Shown here: in pieces, positions 43,004 through 51,659 of the stretch
Numbering within the stretch: position 1 is the first letter of the stretch
Layout: each line of letters begins with the position of its first letter
Source: Paenibacillus_E sp040812395
Lineage (GTDB): Bacteria > Bacillota > Bacilli > Paenibacillales > NBRC-103111
Assembly (NCBI RefSeq): GCF_040812395.1
Contig: NZ_JBFNXH010000014.1
Coordinates: forward strand, 1-64,000
Direction of reading: 5' to 3'
DNA length: 64,000 nucleotides
Translations under genes and position numbers: made by a program
Notes under the pieces: model-generated
Told to the model about the DNA's origin: nothing
The model's database searches: none
What the model saw: the letters and a program-made list of their open reading frames with translations, nothing else

Positions 43004-44368
43004 ATGGTATTAAACAAGAAGCAAGTGCATTTGGGCGTATTTCTGTTCGGCCCCGGCCAGCATGCCGGGAGCTGGCGGCATCCTGCTACGCAATCCGACC
43101 GTTTGCTGGATATCGGGTTCTATCAGGAATTCGCGAAGATCGCGGAGCGAGGCAAATTCGACACCATCCTGGTGCTGGAGCAGCTAGCGATCGGCGATCT
43201 GAACGGCAAAGTCATTGAAGACCGGCCGATACCGACGCTGGATACGTTGACCTTGCTCGGCGTCATGGCAGCGGTCACGGAGAAAATCGGCTTAACGGCT
43301 ACCTGGTCGACAACGTACAATGATCCGTTTCATACCGCAGCGAGATTCGCCACGATAGATCACCTGAGCAGAGGCAGAGCAGGGTGGAATATGGTCACGT
43401 CACAGGACTCGCGTGTAGCTTTTAACTACAGTAAGGACGCTCATATGGATCATGCGCTCCGCTATCAGCGGGCGGCTGAATTTGTCGACGTTGCCAAGAA
43501 GGTGTGGGATAGCTGGGAGGAGGAAGCGATCCTTGCCGATAAGTGCTCAGGCGCCTTTTTCGACCCCGGCAAAGTGCATGACATCCACCACAAAGGCGCC
43601 TTTTTCTCGGTGGAAGGCCGTTCTACTATTCCCAGGCCGATTCAAGGCCACCCCGTGTTGTTCCAAGCGGGTTCGTCGGAAAGCGGGCTGCATTTTGCAG
43701 CGCAGAAAGCTGAAGTTGTCTTCACTGCGCAGGATAATTTGCAGGATGCGCAGGCCTATTATGCCAAGTTGAAAGCATTGACCTCGCGGTATGGCCGGAA
43801 ATCCGAGCAACTGCATATCCTGCCAGGGTTATCGCCAATCCTGGGTACTACGGTCAAAGAGGCGAAGGAACTGGAGGCCTATTTTAACGAATTGATCTTG
43901 CCTGAAGCAGCCGTCAAGGTATTGTCAGGAACGCTGGATATCGATTTATCGGTCTATCCGATAGATGGTCCGCTGCCTTACTCGGAGATTCAGGCCGAAA
44001 CGAACAATAATAAGAAAAGCCGCGTACAACTGCTCAAAGATTTGGCACAGCGCGAAAATTTATCGATTCGCCAGCTAAGCAAGCATGTTGTTGCTGCAGG
44101 CGGTCACTATTCTTTCGTGGGCACACCGGAGCAACTGGTTGATCACATGGAAACATGGATCGATCAAGACGCTTGCGACGGGTTTACGATCATGCCATCT
44201 CACTACTTAAGCGGATTGGAAGCTTTCGTGGATCAGGTTGTGCCGCTGCTTCAGGAGAAAGGCCGTCATCGTATTGACTATACGGGACATACACTGCGCG
44301 AGCATCTCGGTTTGGAACGTCCGGCGAGTCCGTGGACGCCGCAAGCCCAGCAACAAATCACTTTATAG
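43004..44368 (+). CDS. Flavin-dependent monooxygenase, NtaA/SnaA/DszA family (2, YtnJ-like)
   Basis: A 454-residue relative of the preceding enzyme: GSWRHPATQSDRL, AERGKFDTILVLEQ, TATWSTTYNDPFHTAARFATIDHLSRGRAGWNMVTS and FVGTPEQLVDHMETW. The NMVTSQD block is the family's typical flavin/substrate loop. Five bases after the first monooxygenase, behind AGGAGG. The two probably oxidise related sulfur compounds or different steps, with reductase supplied elsewhere. YtnJ-like by context; the substrate is not determined. Confidence 0.88.
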   Translation: MVLNKKQVHLGVFLFGPGQHAGSWRHPATQSDRLLDIGFYQEFAKIAERGKFDTILVLEQLAIGDLNGKVIEDRPIPTLDTLTLLGVMAAVTEKIGLTATWSTTYNDPFHTAARFATIDHLSRGRAGWNMVTSQDSRVAFNYSKDAHMDHALRYQRAAEFVDVAKKVWDSWEEEAILADKCSGAFFDPGKVHDIHHKGAFFSVEGRSTIPRPIQGHPVLFQAGSSESGLHFAAQKAEVVFTAQDNLQDAQAYYAKLKALTSRYGRKSEQLHILPGLSPILGTTVKEAKELEAYFNELILPEAAVKVLSGTLDIDLSVYPIDGPLPYSEIQAETNNNKKSRVQLLKDLAQRENLSIRQLSKHVVAAGGHYSFVGTPEQLVDHMETWIDQDACDGFTIMPSHYLSGLEAFVDQVVPLLQEKGRHRIDYTGHTLREHLGLERPASPWTPQAQQQITL

Positions 44369-44387
44369 ATCATCGGAGGGTATAGAT

Positions 44388-45290
44388 ATGAAAAAAAACG
44401 GGTCTATTTTCACAGCATCAATCGCCTTAACCTTACTTCTGGCAGGCTGCGCCAATTCAACGGGGGCTTCGACCGGCGCGTCGCCAAACGCAACCTCATC
44501 ATCCAAGCCTGCTGAGACCGGCAAATCAAGCGACGTCACCGTCGTTAAAGTTGCGCTGAATAGCATCCCCGTGCCTTTGTTCAGCTTTGTCAATGAGAAG
44601 AACGAGCCGGTCGGCTATATGATCGATTACTTGAAGGAAGTGGAGAAGAAGCTGCCGGAGTACAAGTTCCAATACGAGTCGGTCGATAACGATGGTCAAT
44701 TAATCGGAACCGATACGGGCAAATACGCTTTTGCCGCCAATTTCTGGTTCAGAAACCCCGAGAGAGAGAAGAAGTTCCTGTATCCTGAGCATGAATATGG
44801 ATATTCCGTCACGGCACTCGCGGTCAAACCGGACCGCAACGATATCCAGACCTTGGACGATTTGCCCGGCAAGAAGCTCGTGCCGATGACGCCTGCGAAC
44901 GGTTTGCGCTATATTCTTAAAGATTATAATATCAAGCATCCCGGTAAAGAAATCAAAATCGAAGATATTGACAAAACGACAACAGCGGACGATTTGAAGC
45001 TCGTAGATTCCGGCAAATATGACGTGGACTTTATTAATGTCGTTAGTTTTGATGATGTGAAGCAGCGACTAAATCTAAATTTGAAAATAGGCGGGGTTAT
45101 TTCCAAAGAGCCGGTGTGGTTCCTCTATAACAAAAATCAAAGTGAGCTGGCCAAAAAAATCGATGCGGTAACGGCAGAACTAACGAATGATGGCACGTTA
45201 GGCAAGCTTTCTGAAAAATGGTTCAAGGTTGATTTCTTTAAAAGCCTGGATTTCGTCAAGCAAGGTTATCAATTTAGAAAAGACAAATAA
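44388..45290 (+). CDS. Amino-acid-type (family 3) ABC substrate-binding lipoprotein
   Basis: A 300-residue lipoprotein with lipobox LLLAGCANS, a Ser/Thr/Ala-rich linker and a family 3 solute-binding domain (NEKNEPVGYMIDYLKEVEKKL, NFWFRNPEREKKFLYPEHEYGYSVTALAVK, LDDLPGKKL, DGTLGKLSEKWF). In this operon it most likely binds cystine or another sulfur compound, as in TcyJ/TcyK. Start ATG 44388 behind CGGAGGG; longer frame rejected. Confidence 0.88.
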   Translation: MKKNGSIFTASIALTLLLAGCANSTGASTGASPNATSSSKPAETGKSSDVTVVKVALNSIPVPLFSFVNEKNEPVGYMIDYLKEVEKKLPEYKFQYESVDNDGQLIGTDTGKYAFAANFWFRNPEREKKFLYPEHEYGYSVTALAVKPDRNDIQTLDDLPGKKLVPMTPANGLRYILKDYNIKHPGKEIKIEDIDKTTTADDLKLVDSGKYDVDFINVVSFDDVKQRLNLNLKIGGVISKEPVWFLYNKNQSELAKKIDAVTAELTNDGTLGKLSEKWFKVDFFKSLDFVKQGYQFRKDK

Positions 45291-45299
45291 GGGGGGCCT

Positions 45300-46004
45300 A
45301 TGAGCTTAGGTGCTGATCTGAATACCTTACTGCAGTTGACCTTGAAAATTGCAGAAAAACTGCCCATCACCCTAACGATTCTTGTTCTTTCATCGGGCTT
45401 TGGCGTGCTGCTGGGGCTGATTATTGCCATGATCCGCATACAAAAAAGGCCGCTCCCGTATGCCATTGCAACTTTTTATCTCTCTTTCATGCGATGTACG
45501 CCGACTTTGGTTCAGCTCTTTCTAATTTTCTACGGCTTGCCGCAGTTATTGATGTTGTTTCATATCGATGTGAATGACTGGAATAAAGTGATCTTTGCGG
45601 TTATCGCTTTTTCGCTGCATAGCGCCGCCTTCCTGTCCGAAGTATTTCGGGCTGCCTATTTGGCCGTTGGCCGGGGGCAGCAGGAAGCCGCCTACAGTGT
45701 GGGAATGAGCTATTTCCAATCCTTGAGGCGGATCATCCTACCGCAAGCATTCGGTATTGCGGTGCCTAATCTGGGCAATAATCTGATCATTTTGCTGAAA
45801 GAGACTTCGCTGGCCTTCTCGATCGGGATTACCGATATTATGGGGCAGGCCAACATTATCCTCGGCAATAATTACGGGGCGAACATTCTTGTCGTTTACC
45901 TGATTATTTCCCTCATGTATTGGATCATCTCCATTGCGATTGAACAAGGAACAGACCGTTATGAGAAACATCTGAGAAAAGGTTATATCGGTTTCGCCAA
46001 ATAA
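45300..46004 (+). CDS. Amino-acid ABC transporter permease (TcyL-like)
   Basis: A 234-residue polar amino acid permease with about five membrane segments and the EAA loop HSAAFLSEVFRAAYLAVGRGQQEAAYSVGMS. It begins nine bases after the binding protein. The partner permease follows 29 bp later, forming a heterodimeric channel. No ATPase gene adjoins. Confidence 0.88.
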   Translation: MSLGADLNTLLQLTLKIAEKLPITLTILVLSSGFGVLLGLIIAMIRIQKRPLPYAIATFYLSFMRCTPTLVQLFLIFYGLPQLLMLFHIDVNDWNKVIFAVIAFSLHSAAFLSEVFRAAYLAVGRGQQEAAYSVGMSYFQSLRRIILPQAFGIAVPNLGNNLIILLKETSLAFSIGITDIMGQANIILGNNYGANILVVYLIISLMYWIISIAIEQGTDRYEKHLRKGYIGFAK

Positions 46005-46033
46005 TACCGGATTCCAAGGGAGGGAAGAGGTCC

Positions 46034-46747
46034 TTGATCAATTTTAGCTTGGAATTTGCTATTCAGCAGTTTCCGCTAGTTCTCAAAGCTGTGCCGATGA
46101 CGCTGCTGGTCGCAGTCATTTCCATGCTGCTTGGACTTGTTTTCGGCTTTCTTATTGCGCTTTGCCGATTATATGAAGTGCCAGTTTTGCAAAGGTTTGC
46201 TGCACTCTACGTGTCCTTCATCCGGGGAACGCCGCTGCTTGTGCAAATCTATGTCATTTACTACGGCACACCAGCGTTATTCGAGTTATTGAATCGGCAA
46301 TTCGGCTGGCATCTTCCGGCTAATGACATATCGCCGCTTGCCTTTGCGTTGTTGGCGTTCACCATCAATGCGGCTGCCTATGAATCGGAGATTATACGCT
46401 CCGCATTGAAAACAACGGATAGCGGGCAGATGGAGGCGGCGCATGCCATTGGGATGACCACCAGGCAAGGGCTTTTCCGCATTATTATTCCTCAGGCCTT
46501 AGTTGTCGCTTTACCTAACTTCGGCAATATTTTCATCGGGCTTATTAAAGGGACATCGTTAGCCTTCGCCGTCAAAGTGATCGAGATCATGGCTGTAGCC
46601 AAAATTGTGGCAGGTGACGGGTATCGGTACTTGGAAATGTATTTGGATGCTTCGATTGTGTATTGGATCATTTGTTTTGCTTTTGAAAGGCTCTTCGCAG
46701 CGCTTGAGCACCGAGCAGGGCGGTATGAGGAGAAAATGACCCTATAG
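46034..46747 (+). CDS. Amino-acid ABC transporter permease (TcyM-like)
   Basis: A 237-residue permease paralogous to the preceding one: LRGTPLLVQIY-type segment (FIRGTPLLVQIYVIYYG) and the EAA loop AAYESEIIRSALKTTDSGQMEAAHAIGM. The start is a TTG behind GGGAGGGAAGAGG. It is the last gene before a terminator and the decayed IS91 element; the ATPase gene expected next is missing. Confidence 0.87.
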   Translation: MINFSLEFAIQQFPLVLKAVPMTLLVAVISMLLGLVFGFLIALCRLYEVPVLQRFAALYVSFIRGTPLLVQIYVIYYGTPALFELLNRQFGWHLPANDISPLAFALLAFTINAAAYESEIIRSALKTTDSGQMEAAHAIGMTTRQGLFRIIIPQALVVALPNFGNIFIGLIKGTSLAFAVKVIEIMAVAKIVAGDGYRYLEMYLDASIVYWIICFAFERLFAALEHRAGRYEEKMTL

Positions 46748-46759
46748 ATGACATGTTGA

Positions 46760-46785
46760 AAAATCGCGTATAACGCGGTTTTTTT
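46760..46785 (+). terminator. Terminator of sulfur-type operon
   Basis: AAATCGCG pairs with CGCGGTTT (one G-T pair), followed by a long T-run. Confidence 0.8.
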
Positions 46786-46806
46786 TATTTTTTTGCTACA
46801 TTTAGA

Positions 46807-47845
46807 ATAAGAAACAGGACATCCTACACCGAATTTTCTTTGATGAGAATCAGCACTGGTAAGCCTTTAAAAGCAAGCATGGCAAAAAGATACATCCCGT
46901 AGTGCTGAAAGAAATCCAAAAATTTCGAGATTGTGGAGACCCGAAAAAAGGGTTTAAGCTGCTCGCATGTGAAGGGTGCCACGATCTTAAGGTGGTGCCC
47001 TATCGGTGCAAGGGACGTTTCTGCACGACGTGTTCATGCGGAGAAACGGAAGAGTGGAGGCGGGTCTTGTCTCTTTATGGATGAAGGGGTTCGGCTTATC
47101 AAGTTCGGAGACCAGCAATTGCTGTGAACCGAATAGAAGCGTATGACGGAGAATATGTAACCTTTCGATACCATGACAAAACAGATGGACAAGACAAACG
47201 AGAAACGGTAACGGTAGAGGAGTTCATTTCAAGACTGATCCGTCATATTCCGGACGAGCAGTTCAAGACAATTCGGCATTACGGCGTGTATTCCCGTAGA
47301 ACAAAGAGTCTGAGTAAGAAGCTCGTGAGTGCTTGGCAAAAGGAAGTCCGAGATGGATCGTGAAAGCGAAAAAGGTAATGAAGCGCAATACGTGGAACGA
47401 AAAAGTAAAAGAGCATACGGGAAAAGACCCGATGGTATGCCCTAAATGTGAATGCTATTATGAATACAAGGGGGAGGCCTGTCTTCAGGATGGGAAATTC
47501 ACCGTGAAATATGCTGTTTGTAAGACCTCTCGAGCTTGCTTAGAAATGATGATTAGTCATGTCACCGGTGTCGAAGAAACGAAAAGTGGTCAAGAAAAAG
47601 AAAAGGCAGTTGCCAAGTTAAGCAACTACCTGCTGTCCAAAGAGAGCGTGAACTATATTTGTTTGAGCTGCGAGGAAGCGGAAAACATTCCGCTCAGCGT
47701 AGTTGAAAATTTTGATGTCATGGATGGAGGAGACCCCGAGATCCCGCCTCAGTTTTCACCAAGGACGCCGAAAGGCGTTTTTCTTAAAGATAAGAATTTA
47801 TTTGGTGTTAGGGAGAGGACGCAAGGCTGGGTAGAGTTGGCATAA
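46807..47845 (+). mobile_element. Decayed IS91-family transposon remnant
   Basis: In one frame from about 46807: KKQDILHRIFFDENQHW, a stop codon, KSKHGKKIHPVVLKEIQKF, then the zinc-binding head CGDPKKGFKLLACEGCHDLKV... CKGRFCTTCSCGETEEW typical of IS91/IS801 transposases. The central HUH/Y2 catalytic domain is deleted. Reading resumes in another frame with RRPAIAVNRIEAYDGEYVTFRY and EEFISRLIRHIPDEQFK, then the C-terminal CPKCECYYEYKGE. From about 47560 an accessory-type ORF (NYLLSKESVNYICLSCEEAENIPLSVVENF) is fused in frame. There is a nonsense codon, at least two frame changes and a deletion, so the element is inactive. Confidence 0.82.
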
Positions 47846-47897
47846 TAAGCGGCTCATCGGATAATCGGGCAAATTTTCGAAGAATGTTATTCACGAG

Positions 47898-48095
47898 CGT
47901 GCAAGCGGAACTAGAGTACCTTATGGTCGATCATTTTCGCATTGATGTCCATTTCGCGGAACTACAGGACCCTATACCCCAGAAATTAGGGGGACAGGTT
48001 CACTTTGCGCCTGTATAACGCACCATAATTCCCCGTCATGGTTGAAAATAGGGCCATTTAAAGAAATAAGACATCGCAGTTCCGTCGTCTAGGGC
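47898..48095. repeat. Dispersed intergenic repeat, copy 2
   Basis: This gene-free stretch shares ordered blocks with 5940-6140: GCGGAACTA, CATTTCGCGGAACTACAG, TAACGCACC and AATAAGACATCGCAGTTCCGTCG. It lies next to the IS91 remnant and before the zinc-ribbon gene. Confidence 0.6.
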
Positions 48096-48219
48096 TGAGC
48101 CATAACCCGAGATGGAAAAAGACAGAGTGAAGGAACGATTAGGTATGAGGCTAAACTGAATTGAGGAAGCTTACCGGTCGTATAAGGTGAAAAAAACAGT
48201 TCAATAGGAGGCAATCCGT

Positions 48220-48360
48220 ATGCAGGAACTTGTTGGTCATTGTCAAACTTGCAGGAAGCCGATTTTTTGTCAGGCTGGGTTTCTTAACGGTATTGTATTG
48301 GAAGACAAAACCCTGCTATGTTTGGATTGCGCGGAGAAAGAGCAAGAGCCTTCGAAGTAG
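48220..48360 (+). CDS. Small zinc-ribbon protein, 46 residues
   Basis: Read by hand: ATG behind AATAGGAGGCAATCCGT, then MQELVGHCQTCRKPIFC... ending ...TLLCLDCAEKEQEPSK and TAG. Two CxxC knuckles (CQTC at residues 8-11 and CLDC at 34-37) about 23 residues apart make a zinc ribbon. Too small for the usual ORF cut-off, but the ribosome site and Cys spacing make it convincing. It may bind nucleic acid or a protein partner; no function is known to me. Confidence 0.72.
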   Translation: MQELVGHCQTCRKPIFCQAGFLNGIVLEDKTLLCLDCAEKEQEPSK

Positions 48361-48403
48361 GATCGTAAAGCGTTCTTGCAGCTATGCCTCCAGTTCGCGC
48401 GTA

Positions 48404-49279
48404 TTACCGTTTTTGCAGCGTAACCTTCGATAATCCGAGCGAACTGCTAAGCAGTCTGTCCCTCAGTTTGTCCGGCAGATGGCTCAAAGTGACAACCATA
48501 CGCGCACCTTTGCCGACTGCATATCGCGTGCGGGGCTTTTCGGATGTAAGCGCGTCTATGATCGCTTCCACCACAACCTCTGTTGGCGAGATCGGCTGCT
48601 TGGCCATGGCAGCATGAATCGCTGTCACGGCTTGCACATATAGCCCTCGTTTATCGGCCGGAACTTGCTTGAGCGATAGGTCGGAAGCAGCATTGGCTTT
48701 ATCGAAAATACGGGTTTGAATTGCGGTCGGCTCGATGATCGCAACATGAATATTCCAAGGCTTTAATTCCATTCGAAGCGCGTCCGTTATGGCTTCCATG
48801 GCGTGCTTTGAGGCGGAAAGCGCACCGAGGAAGGGCATGGCCGTTTTTCCGGTAACCGCCCCAACGTTCACGATGCGGCCGCTCTTCCTGCGAATCAACG
48901 GAAGAAACGCCTGTGTTACGGCAACTTGACCGAACACATTAATGTCAAACTGTTGTTTGATTTCTTCCAAAGTGAGCAGCTCCAGCGGGCCTTGCACGAT
49001 GCATCCCGCGTTGTTAACGAGCCCGGAGAGCCCCTCTTTGCCAAGCGCTGCTGCCACTTTCTGTGCTGCCAACATCACTGAGGAAGGGACGGTAATATCG
49101 ATTTCGATTGGGACAACCGAACCGGCTATCGTCTCTTTCAGCCGGTTGCCCTGTTCCATATCCCGAACACCCGCGAACACGGTGTAACCCATTTTCGCGA
49201 ATCTTCGAACACAGTCGGAGCCGATGCCGCCGTTCGCCCCAGTAATAAAAATGCTTCCCCTGTCTTTTACTTGTACCAT
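48404..49279 (-). CDS. SDR-family oxidoreductase lacking the catalytic Tyr
   Basis: A 291-residue short-chain dehydrogenase/reductase. The nucleotide motif TGANGGIGSD and the NNAG motif are present, and the C-terminal helix ALSASKHAMEAITDALRMEL matches classical SDRs, but the residue four before the Lys, normally the catalytic Tyr of YxxxK, is Leu here (codon CTT checked). It may be inactive as a standard oxidoreductase or use another residue. Start at 49279 chosen because GGAG lies 10 bases upstream; two GTGs a few codons further are alternatives. Next to a second SDR and an XRE/MmyB regulator. Confidence 0.82.
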   Translation of the reverse strand: MVQVKDRGSIFITGANGGIGSDCVRRFAKMGYTVFAGVRDMEQGNRLKETIAGSVVPIEIDITVPSSVMLAAQKVAAALGKEGLSGLVNNAGCIVQGPLELLTLEEIKQQFDINVFGQVAVTQAFLPLIRRKSGRIVNVGAVTGKTAMPFLGALSASKHAMEAITDALRMELKPWNIHVAIIEPTAIQTRIFDKANAASDLSLKQVPADKRGLYVQAVTAIHAAMAKQPISPTEVVVEAIIDALTSEKPRTRYAVGKGARMVVTLSHLPDKLRDRLLSSSLGLSKVTLQKR

Positions 49280-49326
49280 CACGATCACGCTCCATCTTCA
49301 ATTGGTATAACGACGTTTTTGTACGG

Positions 49327-50184
49327 CTAGGATAACAACACATTCTCTCCATCGGAAGCGAGCAGCGTAAGCGCTTCGCTATAGTTCCACAATTTCCTGC
49401 GAAAGGCAGCGTCATAAGCTTGAGGCTCGGCCGAAACGTCATTTTTCTTGTCAAAATATCGCCCGGTTGTTTGTTCCATATCGCGGGAAACAGCTAAATG
49501 AACGACGCATTCCGCGCCCGATTTGGGACTGCCGAAGCCAATTGGAAGGCTTTCGCGGACCATCTTCGTATTCAGCAGCGATCCCGGGTGAAGGCAGTTG
49601 ACGGTAATGCCCTCCGTTTCCAGCCGAGCGGCGAGATCGAAGGTGAACATCACGAGCGCCAGCTTGCTTTGCTTATAAGCGTCGAAAGGATCGTAGTCGC
49701 GTTCCAGCATGATATTGTCAAACTCAATCTGTTTTTGACCGACGGAAGCAACATTGACGATGCGTGCGGGAGCGGATGCTTTCAGAAGAGGCACAAGCAG
49801 GCGCGTGAACAAATAAGGCGCCAAGTAATTGACAGCGAAACGAAGTTCGTAATTATCTTGGCTCAATTTCCTTTGCTTGTCGCTGAGCTTGCCGGCACCG
49901 ATGCCTGCGTTGTTAATCAAGACGTCCAATCGGGCTTCCTGATTTCGGATCGCTTTTGCAGTTCGTCGAACCTCATCAAGAGAGGCGAAATCCGCAACGT
50001 AATATCTAAGTTTATCGTTGCCTGTGCGTTTTCGTATCTCCTCCATGACCGTTTCGCATTTTTCGCGGTTTCTGCCGTGCAGCAGTACGGTAAAGCCCCT
50101 TTGAGCGAGGAAGATGGCGGTCTGTTTACCAATGCCGTCTGTTGAACCTGTCACCAGAAACACTTCATTCTCAATTTTGTCCAT
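49327..50184 (-). CDS. SDR-family oxidoreductase
   Basis: A 285-residue short-chain dehydrogenase with TGSTDGIGKQTA, NNAGIGAG, VNVASVG with the catalytic Ser, and YKQSK supplying the YxxxK dyad. It resembles the retinol-dehydrogenase-like group. Located 47 bp upstream of the second SDR on the same strand, probably one operon, and divergent from the MmyB-type regulator. The substrate is unknown. Confidence 0.87.
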   Translation of the reverse strand: MDKIENEVFLVTGSTDGIGKQTAIFLAQRGFTVLLHGRNREKCETVMEEIRKRTGNDKLRYYVADFASLDEVRRTAKAIRNQEARLDVLINNAGIGAGKLSDKQRKLSQDNYELRFAVNYLAPYLFTRLLVPLLKASAPARIVNVASVGQKQIEFDNIMLERDYDPFDAYKQSKLALVMFTFDLAARLETEGITVNCLHPGSLLNTKMVRESLPIGFGSPKSGAECVVHLAVSRDMEQTTGRYFDKKNDVSAEPQAYDAAFRRKLWNYSEALTLLASDGENVLLS

Positions 50185-50338
50185 AGTCGACTTTTACCTC
50201 CCATCAATCCAGAATAATATCATCATAAATGATTTCCTGTATAATAAAGAGTAGAGTGTTTATTGTGCCAGATGCAGTCATCATAGTTGTGATCGTAGGA
50301 TTAGGAATACCAGCTTACGAGAGGAAGGTTGACCATCT

Positions 50339-51181
50339 ATGCAAAAATCGTCAAAATATAAAGAATTGGGAGATTTTCTACGGACAAGGCGTATGCGGCT
50401 ATCACCTAAAGAGGTTGGACTGCATGTCGAATCGTCGCGTCGCCGAATTGACGGCTTACGAAGGGAGGAGGTTGCTGCCTTGTCAGGCGTATCGCTGGCT
50501 TGGTACACCTATCTGGAACAAGGCCGTTCGATTCGCGTGTCCGATCAGGTGCTTGAAAGTTTAGCACGTACGCTGAAACTGGACAAAGACGAGCGCACTT
50601 ACTTGTTCCAACTGGCCGGCCAATGGCTGCCTGACGACTCGCTCCCCGCCTCTTCAAATGAGGAACGAATTTCGCCTGCCCTGCAGCTCATCCTCGATGA
50701 ATTTCGCCATTACCCCTCCTATATCATAGGCAGAAGGTGGAACATTATCGCTTGGAACAGATTGGCGTCCGAACTGTTCGGATACACGCATGAAACCGAC
50801 GATTTCGAACGCAATTTGATCTGGCGTATGTTTACAAAGTCCAATTACCGACAGCTATTCGAAGGTTGGGAAAACATGGCGAAAGGAATGTTGGCGCAGT
50901 TCAGAAGCTTTTACGGTAAATATTCGGATGATCCGTGGTACAACGAATTGGTTAACCGTTTAATGGAGACGAGCAGTGAGTTCGCAGCGTGGTGGCCGCG
51001 GCATGATGTTTTCGGTATTCCGGAAGGGTATAAAAGCATGAATCATCCTGTCGCGGGCGAGCTTTATATGGACTATAACAGCTTTATTCTGGCCGATGAC
51101 CAAAACATGATTATGACCGTGTTTACGCCGCAGCCGGGTACGGATACGGGAGATAAGCTGAAACGTTTTTATTGTGACTAA
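50339..51181 (+). CDS. XRE/MmyB-type transcriptional regulator
   Basis: A 280-residue regulator: helix-turn-helix (RLSPKEVGLHVESSRRRIDGLRREEVAALSGVSLAWYTYLEQG, residues about 18-60) followed by an MmyB-like ligand-binding domain (SYIIGRRWNIIAWNRLASELFG, then NLIWRMF and MLAQFRSFYGKYSDDPW). Such proteins bind small lipophilic ligands. It is divergent from the SDR pair, about 150 bp apart, and in actinomycetes and Bacilli such regulators often control neighbouring SDR genes, so it probably represses them. Confidence 0.88.
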   Translation: MQKSSKYKELGDFLRTRRMRLSPKEVGLHVESSRRRIDGLRREEVAALSGVSLAWYTYLEQGRSIRVSDQVLESLARTLKLDKDERTYLFQLAGQWLPDDSLPASSNEERISPALQLILDEFRHYPSYIIGRRWNIIAWNRLASELFGYTHETDDFERNLIWRMFTKSNYRQLFEGWENMAKGMLAQFRSFYGKYSDDPWYNELVNRLMETSSEFAAWWPRHDVFGIPEGYKSMNHPVAGELYMDYNSFILADDQNMIMTVFTPQPGTDTGDKLKRFYCD

Positions 51182-51626
51182 AATTTTAATATTGCCCCAT
51201 TCAAAGGCTCTATCTTTAATGAAGATTTTAATATCTGCTGACAGGTGGTGTAGAAAGACGACTTTTGAGATAATCGATTGGGTGAAAGGCAAAACGGAAA
51301 TTAGAGAGCTTATACAAGGCTATATTGAATCGATTCACGATTTGCAGGTGAACGTTAACGTTCTTCAATCCGATAATGAAGAGATTATAGGAACCTTGGT
51401 AAGCGTGCCTAGGCATCGGCTTAAAATGCAGTCCGAGATTTCGTTGAAGGATGAGGGGATCACTAGAGCGCTTATTGATATTGCTCTAACAGCGCTAGAC
51501 GCGGCGTGGTTTAAGGAACTTGCTGATGGTTTACAATCGATTGAACGACCTGCGGATCCGAATGAATCGATTTCTACCGCCTATATAACTCCCGCAAATC
51601 GCCTGGGCTTGCCCGGCATGAAATAA
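51174..51626 (+). CDS. Hypothetical protein, start uncertain
   Basis: An open frame of up to 150 residues with no recognised domain. The body from about residue 37 (VKGKTEIRELIQGYIESIHDL ... TALDAAWFKELADGLQSIERPADP) looks like real protein, but none of the possible starts (GTG 51174, ATG 51219, GTG 51282) has a good ribosome site. It may be 5'-truncated. The first candidate overlaps the regulator gene by 8 bases. It lies just before an MreB-like pseudogene in a patchwork zone. Confidence 0.35.
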   Translation: MTKILILPHSKALSLMKILISADRWCRKTTFEIIDWVKGKTEIRELIQGYIESIHDLQVNVNVLQSDNEEIIGTLVSVPRHRLKMQSEISLKDEGITRALIDIALTALDAAWFKELADGLQSIERPADPNESISTAYITPANRLGLPGMK

Positions 51627-51659
51627 AGCATAACATAGACGATAAAAGTGAAATGCTGA

